Source of the DNA: JAYYPW01 sp036128855
Lineage (GTDB): Bacteria > Pseudomonadota > Gammaproteobacteria > Comchoanobacterales > Comchoanobacteraceae
Direction: 5' to 3'
NCBI GenBank assembly: GCA_036128855.1
Contig: JAYYPW010000009.1
Location: 8,403 to 72,402, forward strand
Length of the DNA stretch: 64,000 nt
The notes under the pieces are model-generated. The model made no database searches and was not told where the DNA came from. It saw only the letters and a program-made list of their open reading frames with translations. The stretch's first letter is position 1. Every line of letters begins with the position of its first letter. This document shows positions 1 to 8,584 of this stretch, piece after piece. The translations under genes and the position numbers were made by a program.

Positions 1-1077
1 CTTAGAAATAATAGTACTCGAGGTATTTTTACCTAAATGTACCATTTTCGTGCCAGTATCTGCTTGCTGCATATTATTTGTAACTGCTACAGAGTAGAAT
101 TCACCAACACTATAGTCACCTCGTAAAACAACACTTGGATATTTCCACGTAATCGCTGAGCCTGTCTCAATCTGAGTCCAAGATATCTTACTATTAGTGT
201 GTGCTATGCCACGTTTAGTCACAAAATTATAAATCCCACCCTTACCTTCTGCATCACCAGGATACCAATTTTGTACAGTAGTGTATTTTATTTCAGCATC
301 ATCAAGAGCTACAAGCTCAACAACAGCCGCGTGTAGCTGATTCTCATCGCGCATTGGTGCAGTACAACCTTCTAAGTAACTGACATAGCTACCCTCGTCA
401 GCTATTATCAGTGTTCTCTCAAACTGACCAGTATTAGCTGCATTAATACGAAAATAGGTAGATAACTCCATAGGACAGCGAACACCTTTAGGCACATATA
501 CAAAAGAACCATCACTAAATACAGCAGAATTTAAAGCGGCAAAAAAGTTATCTTTATAAGGTATAACCGTGCCCATATATCGTTCTATAAGATCTGGGTA
601 TTCTTGCAGCGCTTCATTAAACGGACAAAAAATCACTCCAGCTTCAGCAAGTTTTTCTTTGAATGTCGTGGCAACAGAAACACTATCAAACACTGCATCC
701 ATTGCAACGCCAGCAAGCATTTTCTGCTCATGCAATGGAATCCCTAGACGCTCATACGTCCGTAATATCTCTGGGTCTACTTCGTCTAAACTCTTGGGAC
801 CATCTTTTTGTGAACGCGGAGCTGAATAATACGATATGGCCTGGAAATCTATTGGGTCAATACGCAAATGAGCCCAACTCGGCATAGACATTGTTTGCCA
901 GTGTCTAAATGCTTGTAAGCGCCATTTGAGCATAAAGTCGGGTTCTTTTTTTCTTTTTGATAACGCATGAATCACAGACTCACTAAGACCAGGCGGGAAT
1001 TGATCACAATCCACATCTGTCACAAACCCATGCGCATAACCCTGATTGAGCTTTTCAATAACTTCTTTATTTTTCAT
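1..1077 (-). CDS. sufB: Fe-S cluster assembly protein SufB (C-terminal part cut by window edge)
   Basis: SufB is the scaffold subunit of the cytosolic SufBCD complex that builds iron-sulfur clusters. I translated the minus strand from ATG at 1077; 359 codons are open to the left edge, against about 480 in the full family, so the last quarter lies outside the window. Diagnostic stretches are YVPKGVRCPMELSTYFRIN, the EGCTAPMRDENQLHAAVVEL segment holding the conserved cysteine of the SufB core, VQNWYPGDAEGKGGI, and ETGSAITWKYPSVVLRGD followed by GEFYSVA and QADTGTKMVHLGKNTSSTIISK split across the edge. The gene reads leftward, so any sufC, sufD or sufS partners would lie beyond base 1. A TATAAT-like -10 box lies about 30 bases upstream of the start. 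The identification is secure; operon content is not visible. Confidence 0.95.
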   Translation of the reverse strand, partial: MKNKEVIEKLNQGYAHGFVTDVDCDQFPPGLSESVIHALSKRKKEPDFMLKWRLQAFRHWQTMSMPSWAHLRIDPIDFQAISYYSAPRSQKDGPKSLDEVDPEILRTYERLGIPLHEQKMLAGVAMDAVFDSVSVATTFKEKLAEAGVIFCPFNEALQEYPDLIERYMGTVIPYKDNFFAALNSAVFSDGSFVYVPKGVRCPMELSTYFRINAANTGQFERTLIIADEGSYVSYLEGCTAPMRDENQLHAAVVELVALDDAEIKYTTVQNWYPGDAEGKGGIYNFVTKRGIAHTNSKISWTQIETGSAITWKYPSVVLRGDYSVGEFYSVAVTNNMQQADTGTKMVHLGKNTSSTIISK

Positions 1078-1103
1078 ATACAATAAAACACCCTATAACT
1101 TAT

Positions 1104-1109
1104 ATTATA
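1104..1109 (-). promoter_or_regulatory. Possible -10 box of sufB
   Basis: On the minus strand this reads TATAAT, 27-32 bases upstream of the sufB ATG. No good -35 hexamer stands 17 bases further upstream, which could mean an activator-dependent promoter. No IscR-type site was recognised. Confidence 0.35.
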
Positions 1110-1167
1110 CCGCAAAAATTAACCTAAAAACAGAAAAAAAACTGTTATATACCAGGCACATAAGAGT

Positions 1168-1196
1168 TTGACAATATTAGGAACATACGATATAAT
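1168..1196 (+). promoter_or_regulatory. Perfect-consensus sigma70 promoter of the 1232 gene
   Basis: TTGACA (1168-1173), a 17-base spacer and TATAAT (1191-1196) match the sigma70 consensus exactly. The ATG of the membrane coiled-coil gene follows at 1232, leaving a leader of roughly 30 bases. Confidence 0.75.
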
Positions 1197-1231
1197 TCAA
1201 ACATATAAAGACATATAATTATGGACTTAAC

Positions 1232-2461
1232 ATGAGTTTATATAAGCTAATAATAACACAATTAACTAACCTAACCAATGGTTACCAGAAAAACTTACGC
1301 AATGATGTTTATGAGCCATCCCTATCAGGCAGGTGGACCGGCTTAGTTGACGCCCTGATATACTTATCATGCTTTCTCTGTATTTGGCTATTATTAGAGC
1401 CCTTAATTGAAAATTTACAATGGATTATCTGGATTAAGGAACTTTCACAAACAACATATACTTGCTTTCTGGCATTGAATACTCCATTACAAGTAACCAT
1501 ACTTCTTCTCGCTTTAACTGTAGTAGCAATTGCCTACATACGAAATCGAGCCCATGAACAAGAAAGAATCGACCACACACAAAAATTGAAGTATCTACAA
1601 AAAATTGAGCAAAATAATAGACTGAGAGAAGAAGAAAACCTAAGACAGAGCTTAGAAGAAAAGATACAGCAGCAAGAAGAAACAATAGAGCAACTGCAAG
1701 AAGCAAACAACATTGCAACACAACGCGAAGAGCATGAGCAGAGATTAATCAGCGAGACGAAAGATTATCTGACAACCAACAATGAAGCACGTGCGATGCT
1801 AAACCAACCGCCCTGTCTACCTAGAGATATTATACAAACCGAAAACTTTATGATCATACACAATCATTTAATATCAAACTTAAGGACACACATAGAAAGT
1901 AAAATAATCGAATTAGAAAGGGAAGCAGACAACTTCACCATACAAACCGATAGCCCAATTCAGACTTGGTGGCCAACTTTCTTTACTCCTACACTTCAGA
2001 CCGCGAGTACTGATCCAGAAATTCAAACGGTTCAGCGTAGCAAAAAACACGAAATTCCCAAAACACTGAGTGACATTCTCGCCAAAGCAGAACTAATTAA
2101 CATCAACACAAACATCTCTTCAAGCAACACTCCATTCCTTTCAGAAACCAGCTTAGAAAATGCTACTAACCAACTTATTGTATATCTAGAGACAGTGAAG
2201 CTGATAACAGAACTTGAAAATAAAATTACGCACTCAAACACTCATATCCAGACTAACAAGACAGCCTTACGCTTCGAGGAGCCTCTACACAAAATAGACG
2301 AATCATTATCATTTCGCGACATAGACATAGACCATATCCACCACCGTGAGCAAAACCATATAGAACCTCGATTAAACCAAACACTTCTTACCAATCTATA
2401 CAAAGAGCTTGCAGAGCATTCTTCGCAAAGATCACCTGAGATCAACCTAGTAACTTTATAA
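1232..2461 (+). CDS. Orphan membrane protein with coiled coil
   Basis: I do not recognise a family for this 409-residue protein. Two hydrophobic segments lie near residues 38-65 and 83-106, separated by a short amphipathic stretch. A strongly charged Glu/Gln/Lys/Arg helix (about 107-175) follows and reads as a coiled coil. The remaining C-terminal half is hydrophilic and rich in Asn, Thr, Ile and Glu. There is no signal peptide. It stands alone behind a perfect sigma70 promoter and is divergent from sufB. The layout, a hydrophobic hairpin flanked by coiled coil, recurs in other orphans of the window (36855, 60616, 61540, 63029) and resembles inclusion-membrane or translocated membrane effectors of intracellular bacteria. 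That role is inference only. Confidence 0.75.
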   Translation: MSLYKLIITQLTNLTNGYQKNLRNDVYEPSLSGRWTGLVDALIYLSCFLCIWLLLEPLIENLQWIIWIKELSQTTYTCFLALNTPLQVTILLLALTVVAIAYIRNRAHEQERIDHTQKLKYLQKIEQNNRLREEENLRQSLEEKIQQQEETIEQLQEANNIATQREEHEQRLISETKDYLTTNNEARAMLNQPPCLPRDIIQTENFMIIHNHLISNLRTHIESKIIELEREADNFTIQTDSPIQTWWPTFFTPTLQTASTDPEIQTVQRSKKHEIPKTLSDILAKAELININTNISSSNTPFLSETSLENATNQLIVYLETVKLITELENKITHSNTHIQTNKTALRFEEPLHKIDESLSFRDIDIDHIHHREQNHIEPRLNQTLLTNLYKELAEHSSQRSPEINLVTL

Positions 2462-2473
2462 TACCGATAGCTA

Positions 2474-2502
2474 TTGCATCCTTCATAAATTAACTATATA
2501 AT
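2474..2502 (+). promoter_or_regulatory. Sigma70 promoter of rpsT
   Basis: TTGCAT (2474-2479), a 17-base spacer and a perfect TATAAT (2497-2502). The rpsT ATG is at 2534, so the leader is short, about 25 bases. Confidence 0.65.
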
Positions 2503-2533
2503 ATCGTTCTTAAAGTTATTACGGAACATTTTC

Positions 2534-2803
2534 ATGGCCAACAGTCCTCAAGCAATAAAAAGAGCTAGACAAAACGATAAACGACGCGCGGCTAAAACCA
2601 GCCAAAAATCCCTTTTAAGGACAAACATTAAGAACATAGAAAAAGCGTGCACAAAAAAATCAAGCAACCCAGATGAGCTCAAAGAAAGCTTTATGAAAGT
2701 ACAAAGCTACATCGATAAGTCTGCTAAAAAAATTATTCATCCTAACAAAGCAAGCAGATTAAAAAAGCGCCTAACAAAGCTTATCAAAGAAAAAGCATCA
2801 TAA
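2534..2803 (+). CDS. rpsT: Small ribosomal subunit protein S20
   Basis: S20 binds the 5' domain of 16S rRNA and helps early 30S assembly. The 89-residue product has the normal length and the typical start MANSPQAIKRARQNDKRR, followed by the long basic helices (KSLLRTNIKNIEKA) and the conserved HPNKASRLKKRL segment near the C terminus. It is a single-gene unit behind its own promoter and converges with obgE; 75 bases separate the two stops and no clear hairpin terminator is visible there. Identification rests on the whole sequence and is secure. Confidence 0.97.
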   Translation: MANSPQAIKRARQNDKRRAAKTSQKSLLRTNIKNIEKACTKKSSNPDELKESFMKVQSYIDKSAKKIIHPNKASRLKKRLTKLIKEKAS

Positions 2804-2878
2804 TAACCCCACAAGCACGTCACCACTTTAAGACAGATCGTAACATGTTGTTAGTAATCGTGTAGATTCTTATGTGTT

Positions 2879-3907
2879 TTAGGCGTCATCTTCAGAAACC
2901 ATAGCAGCCAAGCACTCTATCACCTGATCTGTGCCAATCTTATCTTGTGCTGATATTCGTAGAATATGAGACGGAGGAGAAAAAGAAGATCGAGTCACAC
3001 AGGTATTTATTAGACCAGATAAAGACTCTCTCTCCTGAGACGATAGCAAATCAATTTTATTTAATAGGAGCAATCTTGGCTTATCTAATAAAGACGAGTC
3101 AAAACGGTGCATCTCTACTAAAACCTGAACGTAATCTTGATATAAAGTATCTGGAGACAATGCAGCAACATCTACTATGTGTAATAGAACAGCACACCTA
3201 GACAAATGCCTCAAAAATTGATGTCCTAACCCAACACCATCGGCTGCCCCAGCAATCAAGCCTGGAATATCAGCTAGAACAATCTGCCTTTCATGTGAAA
3301 CTCGAACAACACCTAGATGGGGGCGCAGCGTAGTAAAAGGGTAATCAGCAACCCTTGGAGTAGCCTCTGAGACCGATCGAATAAAGCTAGATTTCCCAGC
3401 ATTTGGCAAACCAAGCAGACCAACATCAGCTAACAGCCTTAGCTCAAGACGGACAGTCAACTCTTCTGCTAATCCACCTTTAGTAAAATGTCTTGGAGCA
3501 CGATTTACACTAGACTTGAAACGAGTATTACCTAACCCACCTTCTCCACCTGTAGCCAATAAAACTTTTTGTCCAGATTCAATTAAATCTGCAAACATCA
3601 CTTTTTCTTCGCCGATATATACACAAGTACCAACTGGAACTTTTATAATTAAATCCTCTCCATGCTTACCATGACAGTTACTACCTTGGCCATGCACACC
3701 ATTTTCCGCTTTATACAATGGCTTATAACGAAAATCAATCAGCGATGTCATCCCTGCATCCGCCATGAGGAAAACCGAGCCACCGTCTCCACCGTCCCCT
3801 CCATCCGGGCCTCCTCTAGGAACATATTTTTCACGACGGAAACTTAGACAACCATGCCCGCCTCGACCAGATGCAACTGATATTTTTACTTCATCTACAA
3901 AAGCCAT
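2879..3907 (-). CDS. obgE: Obg/CgtA family ribosome-assembly GTPase
   Basis: Obg is an essential GTPase acting late in 50S assembly. The product has the glycine-rich Obg domain at the N terminus (FRREKYVPRGGPDGGDGGDGG), then a GTPase domain with G1 GLPNAGKSS, the switch region YPFTTLRPHLG, G3 DIPGLI and G4 NKIDLL. I chose ATG 3907 (MAFVDEVKI), which fits the family N terminus; an in-frame TTG at 3922 adds five unconserved residues. This gives 342 residues, a normal length without a long C-terminal extension. In most gammaproteobacteria obgE follows rplU-rpmA directly. Here it is on the same strand as those genes, but a 697-residue orphan on the opposite strand and a 546-base noncoding stretch lie between, so it must be transcribed separately. 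Confidence 0.96.
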   Translation of the reverse strand: MAFVDEVKISVASGRGGHGCLSFRREKYVPRGGPDGGDGGDGGSVFLMADAGMTSLIDFRYKPLYKAENGVHGQGSNCHGKHGEDLIIKVPVGTCVYIGEEKVMFADLIESGQKVLLATGGEGGLGNTRFKSSVNRAPRHFTKGGLAEELTVRLELRLLADVGLLGLPNAGKSSFIRSVSEATPRVADYPFTTLRPHLGVVRVSHERQIVLADIPGLIAGAADGVGLGHQFLRHLSRCAVLLHIVDVAALSPDTLYQDYVQVLVEMHRFDSSLLDKPRLLLLNKIDLLSSQERESLSGLINTCVTRSSFSPPSHILRISAQDKIGTDQVIECLAAMVSEDDA

Positions 3908-4083
3908 AATAACAAAAATCAATATTTATTTAATATTTTACCATAAAAATCAGCATGAAACCATGAAATTAGTCATACAGCTCAACTAAACACCATAATG
4001 TTCCGATTAAAAAAACGTTGAAATAGACACTAACCACACAGTAAACACAATAGATCTAGAGTACTATTATTTTCAAATTTCAC

Positions 4084-4111
4084 TTGCCAATGCATACATC
4101 ATACGTAAAAT
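4084..4111 (+). promoter_or_regulatory. Probable sigma70 promoter of the 4144 gene
   Basis: TTGCCA (4084-4089), a 16-base spacer and TAAAAT (4106-4111), 33 bases before the ATG at 4144. Confidence 0.45.
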
Positions 4112-4143
4112 AAACTATTAACTTAAAACTAAGCATTAATAAT

Positions 4144-6237
4144 ATGGAAAACCAGAGAAAAGAAAGCAAAGACAACCTGGATAAAAATCAACTCTCTTAC
4201 CCAATCACCATCCTATTTTACCCCGATACAAACTCATACGATATAAAAACATGCACATCTAAACATACCACAACATATCTTATCATCCCAAAACTGGAAG
4301 ACACACCTTTAGCAAGCTTAAAAATAGCCAGCCAATTGCGGTACTTCAGCACTAGATTTCAAGCAAGAGATGCACAGCTCGAAAAACCATGGGAACACTT
4401 TGACACCTTATACCCAATTTTTTGGAAAATAGTAGAAAATTTCTTAAACTTGAATATTACAGAAGAAAATCACACATCACTCACAGAATTACTGAATACA
4501 CTCCCTAATCCACGCATAGAAGACGTCAAAAAGAAGCTTGATATCATCTATAACGCCCTAACTTGCGCACTACAAAAATATCATTTCCGCAGTGGAACAT
4601 TCGATTATGAATCTTATTCTGATGACTCAGACGATGAACCTCTTGAACAAGAAAAGTGGGAAGACTACATACCGTTCAAACAAAAAATTACCATGCCAAC
4701 TGATTTATTTCACACGATTGACAAACAACTATCTCATACATACGAATGGTTGAGTGATATTGAAAACATAAACCTATGTCAAAAAGCCACCTCTAGTAAG
4801 GATATAGACCTTATATTGGACAAAAGCCCATTACAAACATGCTTATACACTATTTCAAATCATGCACTACTTGCAGGATCTATAGATCATACACAAGATG
4901 AAGAAAACGTAATTGAGCAAATAAACACTGCAATCATTGCAAGCGACATGCATTCAGCTGAGGAAATTCTAAAAAAAAATCCAATACTAATTGGCTCATA
5001 CAGAGGACTACACTTTAAGGCGAGTGAAATAGGTAAAGCCACAAGAAAAACAATGCGCCACCAAAGCTCTAAACAAAAAGCTTACTATGCAGACGCTGTC
5101 CTACAGAGCATAGCACCCGCAGACAGCCCTTCTCTAATGATACAAAACACGCAAAATCACAAGTACGAGTTACAAGAGTCAGCAGAAAAAATAAAGGAAG
5201 CACTACAGGAGCTAAACAATTCTGGTTCAGTGTTAGCTATTTCACATCGGTTCAAAGACAAACCATATCTATATAAAAGCGTATTACACTATGTTCTAGA
5301 GGCATACACACTTAGCAAACAAAGCATTGTAAAAACATTTACTCAACTAAAAAAAGCTAACAGTCTTCCTCTAGATCTATCATTTGACAACCCTTTTTTA
5401 TCTTGCTCACAACGTGTTAGACATGCCTGGCGATATGCTGCGGGATTAAAAGAAAAAGAAAAGCATGATGCTTTGCAACCCATGTATGAAAAAAATGGCA
5501 AACCGCACTACCCACACATGGGGAAAATTATTATCGCACTTATCCCATTCACAAAGCATACAAGTCATTATGCAGACATAGGAAACATGGCACGACATGG
5601 ACAACTAGCACTAAAGGAAGAACATATTGTTGAACAAGAAAATTGTTTCTTTGCATATATGCCCTCAAGTAGCACAGAACCCACCGTCCGCTTTCCAAAT
5701 TTTTCTCTGAACTGGAAACCATACTTTGAATACAAATACGGACTAAAAGAGACAACTTATAATACTTTACAGAAAATATTCAACTTACTACAACCGCAAA
5801 ATCCACTTACATATTACTTTCATAAATTAATCGCTGAAATATTGTGCTTAACTATGGAGCCAAAGATTCAGGCTCTTGCACAACAAGTAGCAAGAAAACA
5901 AAATAGCACCCTTGCTTTTATACATGAAAACGGGCTACTTTCTAGCAAACCCCCAACCGCTAGGTTATTTATAAAAGGAGAAAAAAATAAAATAGAACGC
6001 AATAGAATACATAGCCTTTACGAAACCAGGCTTAGTTTAGCACAAGACATACTTGGATCCAGATGTATAAGCACAGAACAACCATTTATAAAGGTAAAAA
6101 CTGAGGAAATAGCGACACAAGTTGACAAACTAGAAAAAACACTAAAAATGAAAGAGGACTCAAATCAGAAAGAAAACGAGCATGATAGCCATGAATACAA
6201 CAAGACACTTGAGACTATAAAACAGCAACTACTTTAG
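4144..6237 (+). CDS. Large orphan protein of unknown function (697 aa)
   Basis: No family is recognised. The protein is mainly hydrophilic with no signal peptide and no convincing membrane span. An acidic patch (SDDSDDEPLEQEKWED) lies near residue 160. The C-terminal 60 residues are Lys/Glu-rich and probably helical (LEKTLKMKEDSNQKENEHD). The central part is mostly alpha-helical in character, with segments such as EEILKKNPILIGSYRGLHF that faintly resemble helical solenoid units, though I cannot define a repeat. It is inserted between rpmA and obgE on the opposite strand, breaking an operon conserved in most bacteria. It has its own promoter. The context, and lack of relatives I can name, suggest an acquired or fast-evolving accessory protein, perhaps an effector. 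Confidence 0.75.
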   Translation: MENQRKESKDNLDKNQLSYPITILFYPDTNSYDIKTCTSKHTTTYLIIPKLEDTPLASLKIASQLRYFSTRFQARDAQLEKPWEHFDTLYPIFWKIVENFLNLNITEENHTSLTELLNTLPNPRIEDVKKKLDIIYNALTCALQKYHFRSGTFDYESYSDDSDDEPLEQEKWEDYIPFKQKITMPTDLFHTIDKQLSHTYEWLSDIENINLCQKATSSKDIDLILDKSPLQTCLYTISNHALLAGSIDHTQDEENVIEQINTAIIASDMHSAEEILKKNPILIGSYRGLHFKASEIGKATRKTMRHQSSKQKAYYADAVLQSIAPADSPSLMIQNTQNHKYELQESAEKIKEALQELNNSGSVLAISHRFKDKPYLYKSVLHYVLEAYTLSKQSIVKTFTQLKKANSLPLDLSFDNPFLSCSQRVRHAWRYAAGLKEKEKHDALQPMYEKNGKPHYPHMGKIIIALIPFTKHTSHYADIGNMARHGQLALKEEHIVEQENCFFAYMPSSSTEPTVRFPNFSLNWKPYFEYKYGLKETTYNTLQKIFNLLQPQNPLTYYFHKLIAEILCLTMEPKIQALAQQVARKQNSTLAFIHENGLLSSKPPTARLFIKGEKNKIERNRIHSLYETRLSLAQDILGSRCISTEQPFIKVKTEEIATQVDKLEKTLKMKEDSNQKENEHDSHEYNKTLETIKQQLL

Positions 6238-6783
6238 TTTTAAAATCGTGCAGCTGCGCGTCATGTTTGAAAGTAGCGTTCTGGACTTAAGTTTTCCTGA
6301 TCCACTGTGATGAAAAGAGCTGGACAGTTTTTTATTATATAAGATACGACTCATACCTAACAGGCTACATTCAAACACATTGGCAAGCTAGCCACATCAG
6401 ATATAGATAAAAACTGACGGAGCTTTAAAGTCCGGATTCCTGAACAGAATGTACTGTATAAAGTCACGGCAACCTCTACTAGGTCACAATAATAATATGG
6501 GATCATTTTCTGTCTCGTTATGACCAACATAGTTGATAATATTTGTATTTTTTGTAATTGAGAGAGAGTGACTAGTTCACAGATGGGGTTAGTGATGCAG
6601 GGTTTTTTACAGTAACATGGAAACGGCTCAGAAAATCAATTAGTTTTTTTTATAACCATCATTCGAAAGAGCTGCAGTGTAAAACATTGGACAATAATCA
6701 GAACACTATGGCTTAAGCAAAAAAATCAGATTAGGCCGACATGTAATTTGCGAGGGTTATTGTTTAAAGACAGGCAAGCCCAT
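6238..6783. other. 546-base region without a recognised gene
   Basis: This lies between the converging 697-residue orphan and rpmA. Both strands are broken by stops, and no tRNA or recognisable structured RNA was found. A short string at 6427-6436 resembles the start of the conserved RNase P core, but the matching 3' elements are absent. It may be a decayed gene left by the event that split the rplU-rpmA-obgE operon, or it may hold a small RNA I cannot recognise. Confidence 0.5.
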
Positions 6784-7050
6784 TTACGCAGCAACAGATT
6801 CTGCTTGCTCGATCCTCACATAGACGCGTCCCTTGAGCTTGTAAAAAACAACTTTACCAGCAACAAGTGCATAAAGAGTATGATCTCTACCAACACCAAT
6901 GTTTTGTCCTGCTCTATATCGTGTACCACGTTGTCTGACAATAATCGTGCCTCCAAGCACGTTCTGACTACCAAACCTTTTAACACCAAGGCGTTTAGAT
7001 TCTGAATCGCGACCGTTTTTGGTACTACCACCTGCTTTTTTATGTGCCAT
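6784..7050 (-). CDS. rpmA: Large ribosomal subunit protein L27
   Basis: L27 reaches the peptidyl transferase centre with its N-terminal tail. The 88-residue product begins MAHKKAGGSTKNGRDSESKR and contains GVKRFGSQNVLGGTIIVRQR, both hallmark segments, plus GQNIGVGRDHTLYAL. No cleavable N-terminal extension of the Firmicutes type is present. A GGGAG ribosome binding site precedes the ATG. It follows rplU with a 14-base gap and is surely cotranscribed from the promoter at 7616-7644. obgE, the usual third gene, is displaced about 2.9 kb downstream. Confidence 0.97.
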   Translation of the reverse strand: MAHKKAGGSTKNGRDSESKRLGVKRFGSQNVLGGTIIVRQRGTRYRAGQNIGVGRDHTLYALVAGKVVFYKLKGRVYVRIEQAESVAA

Positions 7051-7064
7051 AATATACTCCCATT

Positions 7065-7592
7065 TTAAGAATCAGTTTTATCCTTCTTTGTCGTCTTTTT
7101 AGGTTTAGAAGACACTGTCTTCTTAACGGTCTTATCAGCAACATCTTTTGATGCTTTTGTAGTTTTTTTTGGGGATGCTTCACCTGAAACACGCGGCTTT
7201 GCACTTTCGGCTTTTTCACTTTTAGCAGCTTCAGTCTTAGACTTAACATCCTTAGGTTCAACAAAAACCTCGTTCACACCAGGACCCTTTATACTCATGA
7301 TTTGTAATTTGGTATACTGAGCACGAGAACCTTGCCATTTAAGATGATTTTGTCTTCTTTTGAAATGCACAACTCTTATTTTTTTTGACTTAGCATGCTC
7401 CACTACTCTGGCCTGAATATTATATTTGTCCAATAGCGGCTTACCGATCTGTAAGACTTTACCATCGTGGAAGCAAAGTACTTCATTTAAATCAAGCAAG
7501 GAACCTACTTCAGCATTAACAAGGTCGGTGTCGACATAAGCACCTAGTTCTAAAATTGTTTGCTTTCCAGCAAGTGACACAATTGCGTACAT
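7065..7592 (-). CDS. rplU: Large ribosomal subunit protein L21 with long basic C-terminal tail
   Basis: L21 binds 23S rRNA and contacts L20. The first 105 or so residues are a normal L21: MYAIVSLAGKQ, the loop-rich beta domain, and the conserved KRRQNHLKWQGSRAQYTKL block before the strand QIMSIKG. The family normally stops near here (about 103 residues), but this protein continues to 175. The additional tail of about 65 residues is rich in Lys, Ser, Thr and Ala (for example KKTTKASKDVADKTVKKT), looks disordered and resembles histone H1-like tails. The frame is intact, and rpmA begins 14 bases after the stop, so the tail is part of the real gene. A strong AAAGGAG site precedes the ATG. The role of the tail is unknown. 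Confidence 0.95.
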   Translation of the reverse strand: MYAIVSLAGKQTILELGAYVDTDLVNAEVGSLLDLNEVLCFHDGKVLQIGKPLLDKYNIQARVVEHAKSKKIRVVHFKRRQNHLKWQGSRAQYTKLQIMSIKGPGVNEVFVEPKDVKSKTEAAKSEKAESAKPRVSGEASPKKTTKASKDVADKTVKKTVSSKPKKTTKKDKTDS

Positions 7593-7615
7593 TTTTAATC
7601 TCCTTTAAGGCCTGT

Positions 7616-7644
7616 ATTATAACCACTTAAAAGGATCAAAGCAA
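7616..7644 (-). promoter_or_regulatory. Sigma70 promoter of rplU-rpmA
   Basis: Read on the minus strand: TTGCTT (7644-7639), 17-base spacer, perfect TATAAT (7621-7616). The rplU ATG at 7592 follows a leader of under 20 bases that carries the ribosome binding site. Confidence 0.65.
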
Positions 7645-7708
7645 GAACTATGTTAATGAAATTACACGAAACCTCTCACATTAAGATTAAATAATGTTTA
7701 TACGACTA

Positions 7709-8425
7709 TCATGACCCTTGCTGATGCCTATTAAGTTGCCTAACCCATGCACACCAGTCACGTAATCCCAAGTCGTCCTCAAAAGATAATAAATCCTGCA
7801 CAGTTTTTTTACAGACCTCAGCACTTGGGAAAGATAGACCACGCTGCATAGAAAGCGCTTTGACTTGTGTTTGACAAGCCAACTCCAAATGGTGAGTATA
7901 AAACATTGCTTCGTGAATTGTCTTAGCAGCAATCAAACACCCATGATTGCGCATAAGCATCACTGAATTCATGCCTAAATCTTGAACCATCTTAGCAGAC
8001 TGCCGATCATCCAGTACTAACGAGTCATAAGCATGATACGCAATCCTATCATAAAAATGCAACGCCCATTGACTGATAGGCAAAAGCCCCTCCTCCATAG
8101 CTGATACTGCAACCATACTAGGCGTATGTAGATGAAATATAGCACCTACATCAGGTCTTGCTTTGTAAACTACTCCATGAGTCTGATAACCAGTCTTATT
8201 ATAAATTTGTTCTTCTCCTGCTAGAATTGCACCAGAAAAGGACACTGTCAAAAGATTATCTAAGGTAATCTCTGCAAACTTCAAACCAAACTGTTGTATA
8301 TGAAAACCTTGATCACATTTTGACCTACATGAAAGATGGGTGTAAGTATGATCATCCAAACCCAACATAGAACATATATTATAGGCATAAACTAGATTTT
8401 GCTTTGCAACTGATGTATAAGCCAT
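7709..8425 (-). CDS. Class II aldolase/adducin family protein
   Basis: Members of this zinc-dependent family include L-fuculose-phosphate and L-ribulose-phosphate aldolase-type enzymes and the adducin head domain. The product shows THLSCRS near the N terminus, the paired zinc-ligand histidines in IFHLHTPSM, the acidic YDSLVLDD region, and the RNHGCLIAAKTIHEA block followed by MFYTHHLELACQTQ, which supplies the third histidine and the closing helix. I chose ATG 8425 (238 residues); an in-frame TTG at 8467 adds 14 residues, and neither has a clear ribosome binding site. The gene stands alone on the minus strand, divergent from ispB, with no sugar-pathway neighbours, so the substrate cannot be told. 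Many members are annotated only as class II aldolase. Confidence 0.85.
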   Translation of the reverse strand: MAYTSVAKQNLVYAYNICSMLGLDDHTYTHLSCRSKCDQGFHIQQFGLKFAEITLDNLLTVSFSGAILAGEEQIYNKTGYQTHGVVYKARPDVGAIFHLHTPSMVAVSAMEEGLLPISQWALHFYDRIAYHAYDSLVLDDRQSAKMVQDLGMNSVMLMRNHGCLIAAKTIHEAMFYTHHLELACQTQVKALSMQRGLSFPSAEVCKKTVQDLLSFEDDLGLRDWCAWVRQLNRHQQGS

Positions 8426-8584
8426 AAATAAACACTTTTGTGCAGGAAAATCCAGTGTAATAGACAAAAATGCAAATCACAAACTTAATCAGCAAAGAAA
8501 AACGATATATCACGATAGCTTGATGGTTTTAAAATGTTTTTTTATGTACAATAATTTCACATTAATGCATAAGACAGGCAATCT

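Noticed and set aside
569..887. Plus-strand ORFs of 86 and 74 codons
   Set aside because: They are antisense to sufB, whose minus-strand frame is open from 1077 to the left edge and matches a well-known family.
2947..3201. Plus-strand ORF of 84 codons
   Set aside because: It lies antisense within obgE and has no independent ribosome binding site or recognisable product.
6427..6436. AAAGTCCGGA string resembling the conserved core of RNase P RNA
   Set aside because: The expected downstream elements of rnpB (such as ACAGAA-N-CCGGCTTA near the 3' end) are missing, and the surrounding stretch does not fold as RNase P by eye.
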